Part shown: positions 34,607 to 35,821 of the stretch, in pieces | Layout: every line of letters starts with the position of its first letter | How positions within the stretch are numbered: position 1 is the stretch's first letter | Source: an uncultured Olsenella sp. | Lineage (GTDB): Bacteria; Actinomycetota; Coriobacteriia; Coriobacteriales; Atopobiaceae | NCBI GenBank assembly: GCA_900314495.1 | Contig: OMVJ01000025.1 | Coordinates: 1-35,821, forward strand | Reading direction: 5' to 3' | Length of the DNA: 35,821 bases | Translations under genes and position numbers: made by a program | Notes under the pieces: model-generated | Databases searched by the model: none | The model's input: only the letters and a program-made list of their open reading frames with translations | What the model was told of the DNA's origin: nothing

Positions 34607-34703
34607 GCGCCGTTCGGAATCCTGAGCTAGCGGGGGCCATCGGCGGCTACTATTCTTCATAGGCAAAGAGCGTTTCCTCAGTCTGTACAAGAAAGGACTC
34701 GGT

Positions 34704-35606
34704 ATGAAGGCAATCATTCCCGCCGCGGGCTTGGGCACGCGCTTCCTCCCCGCGACAAAGTGCACACCGAAGGAACTTCTGCCCGTGCTCAACAAGCCAG
34801 TCATCCAATACGTCGTGGAGGAGGCGCTCGAGCCAAGGGGAGTCGACGAGGTTGTCATCGTCAATTCTCACGAGAAGCCGCAAATCGAGAAGTACTTCTC
34901 GCCAGACCAGGACTTCGAGGCGTATCTGCATGCGCATGGCAAGGATGCGCTGGCCGAGAAGGTCCATGCCGCCGGCGCCCTTCCCGTGAGTTTTGTCTAC
35001 CAGGACGACCCGAAGGGTCTGGGTCACGCGGTTTACATGGCCAAGGACAAGATGGACGGGTCGCCATTCTTCATCCTTCTTGGTGACTACTTCGTGCCGG
35101 ATCGCCAGATGTGCGTGAACATGCAAAAGGTGTCGGAGGAACACGGCGGGGCATCCGTCATTGCCGTCGCGCCGGTTCCGGCGGATCAGGTCAGCCGCTA
35201 TGGAATCATCGCAGGCGAGTGCGTCGGCACGCTCACGGGTGAAGAGGCTCAGGACATCGAGCAGGAAGGTGCCGTCTGGAAGGTAACGGGCCTCGTAGAG
35301 AAGCCGGCGCCCGAAGACGCGCCGTCGCACCTCTTCATTGTGGGGCGCTACCTGCTGAGCCCGCGCATCATGGACTTGCTCGCCACACAAGCGGCTGGTG
35401 CCGGCGGGGAGATTCAACTGACCGATTCCATGGAGCGGCTCCTGGATGAGGAAGAGATGTATGCCCTGGTGGTGGACCCTGCCGAGGGCTGTGACACGGG
35501 TACGCCTGCCGCCTGGGCCGCAACGAATGCGCGCATGGCGTTGCGCGACGCAGCCCAAAGGGAGGCCTTCCTGGAGGCACTCGGACCAACGGACGAGCTG
35601 AAGTAG
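34704..35606 (+). CDS. galU: UTP-glucose-1-phosphate uridylyltransferase
   Basis: 300 residues. Makes UDP-glucose from UTP and glucose-1-phosphate for cell-wall glycans and glycolipids. Motifs: AAGLGTRFLPATKCTPKELLPV at the N-terminus (nucleotide-binding loop and catalytic Lys), DPKGLGHAV at about 109-117, LLGDYFV, and VEKPAP. AAAGGA about 7 bp before the ATG. A hairpin at 35655-35684 lies 48 bp after its stop. Confidence 0.96.
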   Translation: MKAIIPAAGLGTRFLPATKCTPKELLPVLNKPVIQYVVEEALEPRGVDEVVIVNSHEKPQIEKYFSPDQDFEAYLHAHGKDALAEKVHAAGALPVSFVYQDDPKGLGHAVYMAKDKMDGSPFFILLGDYFVPDRQMCVNMQKVSEEHGGASVIAVAPVPADQVSRYGIIAGECVGTLTGEEAQDIEQEGAVWKVTGLVEKPAPEDAPSHLFIVGRYLLSPRIMDLLATQAAGAGGEIQLTDSMERLLDEEEMYALVVDPAEGCDTGTPAAWAATNARMALRDAAQREAFLEALGPTDELK

Positions 35607-35654
35607 GGCCTGCGACCTCAGGTCCAGCTGCCTTCGATATACAGATGGGACAAG

Positions 35655-35684
35655 GTGAGGGGTGCCCAAGGTGGTGCCCCTCAC
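35655..35684 (+). terminator. Hairpin after galU, probable terminator
   Basis: GTGAGGGGTGCC (35655-35666) pairs with GGTGCCCCTCAC (35673-35684), 12 bp with two G-U pairs and a 6-nt loop. No T-run follows, so it is probably Rho-assisted or weak. Confidence 0.55.
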
Positions 35685-35821
35685 ACATATGCTCAATGCC
35701 TATATAGGGATGAGCAAAATACCGTCCCGGGCCCCGGTTGTGGAGGTCCCGTGGAGGCGCCCGCCGAGGGCGCCGGCGGCGCGGAGGGGGAGTATATTCG
35801 TTCCTCGCGCGCGGGCGCGGC
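35685..35821. other. Non-coding tail of the window
   Basis: No gene is visible. It holds a 10-bp palindrome CCTATATAGG at 35699-35708, a GC-rich stretch with short inverted repeats around 35757-35790, and TATATT near 35792-35797 which could be a -10 box for a gene beyond the window edge. Confidence 0.4.

Overview
The window is high-GC bacterial chromosome made almost entirely of single-copy housekeeping genes. Gene order (rpmE - prfA - prmC - tsaC - glyA - upp - atpIBEFHAGDC - murA), Gram-positive-type Shine-Dalgarno sites, an L31 protein with a long Ala/Lys/Glu tail, and actinobacterial-looking F1 subunits all suggest an actinobacterium of the class Coriobacteriia, perhaps an Olsenella/Atopobium relative. 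That placement is inference from gene content and protein character; no rRNA is present. I see no CRISPR array, tRNA, rRNA, insertion sequence, prophage or conjugative gene.

Layout. 1-2002: the 3' part of ftsH and a small Gly/Tyr/Arg-rich membrane protein, followed by a strong hairpin. 2003-2566: a gene-poor stretch with inverted repeats. 2567-4141: a 524-residue protein of unknown function with a long coiled coil and an HTH-like segment. 4166-6338 (minus): a lipoprotein and a tyrosine phosphatase fused to a EIIA-Glc-like domain. 6610-7230: a TetR-type regulator divergent from the phosphatase. 7346-8636 (minus): a 50-residue small protein and a family IV esterase. 8923-10924: an aminotransferase translationally coupled to a PHP-domain hydrolase. 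10961-14089 (minus): an operon of a patatin-like phospholipase and two paralogous zinc-ribbon/membrane/GNAT proteins. 14199-17186: a sirtuin, a fused folP-folK and a BirA-like protein without catalytic residues, facing coaX (17210-17998, minus). 18235-25492: translation and one-carbon genes (rpmE, prfA, prmC, tsaC, glyA, upp), interrupted by one minus-strand zinc-ribbon membrane protein. 25638-32660: the complete F1Fo ATP synthase operon. 32712-35606: murA, a DtxR/MntR-type metalloregulator with a palindromic operator, and galU.

The genes mostly do independent core jobs: membrane protein quality control (FtsH), folate and one-carbon metabolism (FolPK, GlyA), CoA synthesis (CoaX), translation termination (RF1 and its methylase PrmC), tRNA t6A formation (TsaC), pyrimidine salvage (Upp), energy conversion (ATP synthase), and envelope precursors (MurA, GalU).

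The points most worth checking are: (1) atpD carries a frameshift at about 31750 that looks like a clean 35-nt deletion removing the conserved beta-subunit catch loop; (2) the phosphatase's C-terminal EIIA-Glc-like domain has lost both active-site histidines; (3) the BirA-like protein next to coaX lacks the biotin-ligase catalytic signature; (4) the metalloregulator mixes MntR-type and DtxR-type metal ligands. No obviously new multi-gene system is visible; the unusual signals are domain-level.
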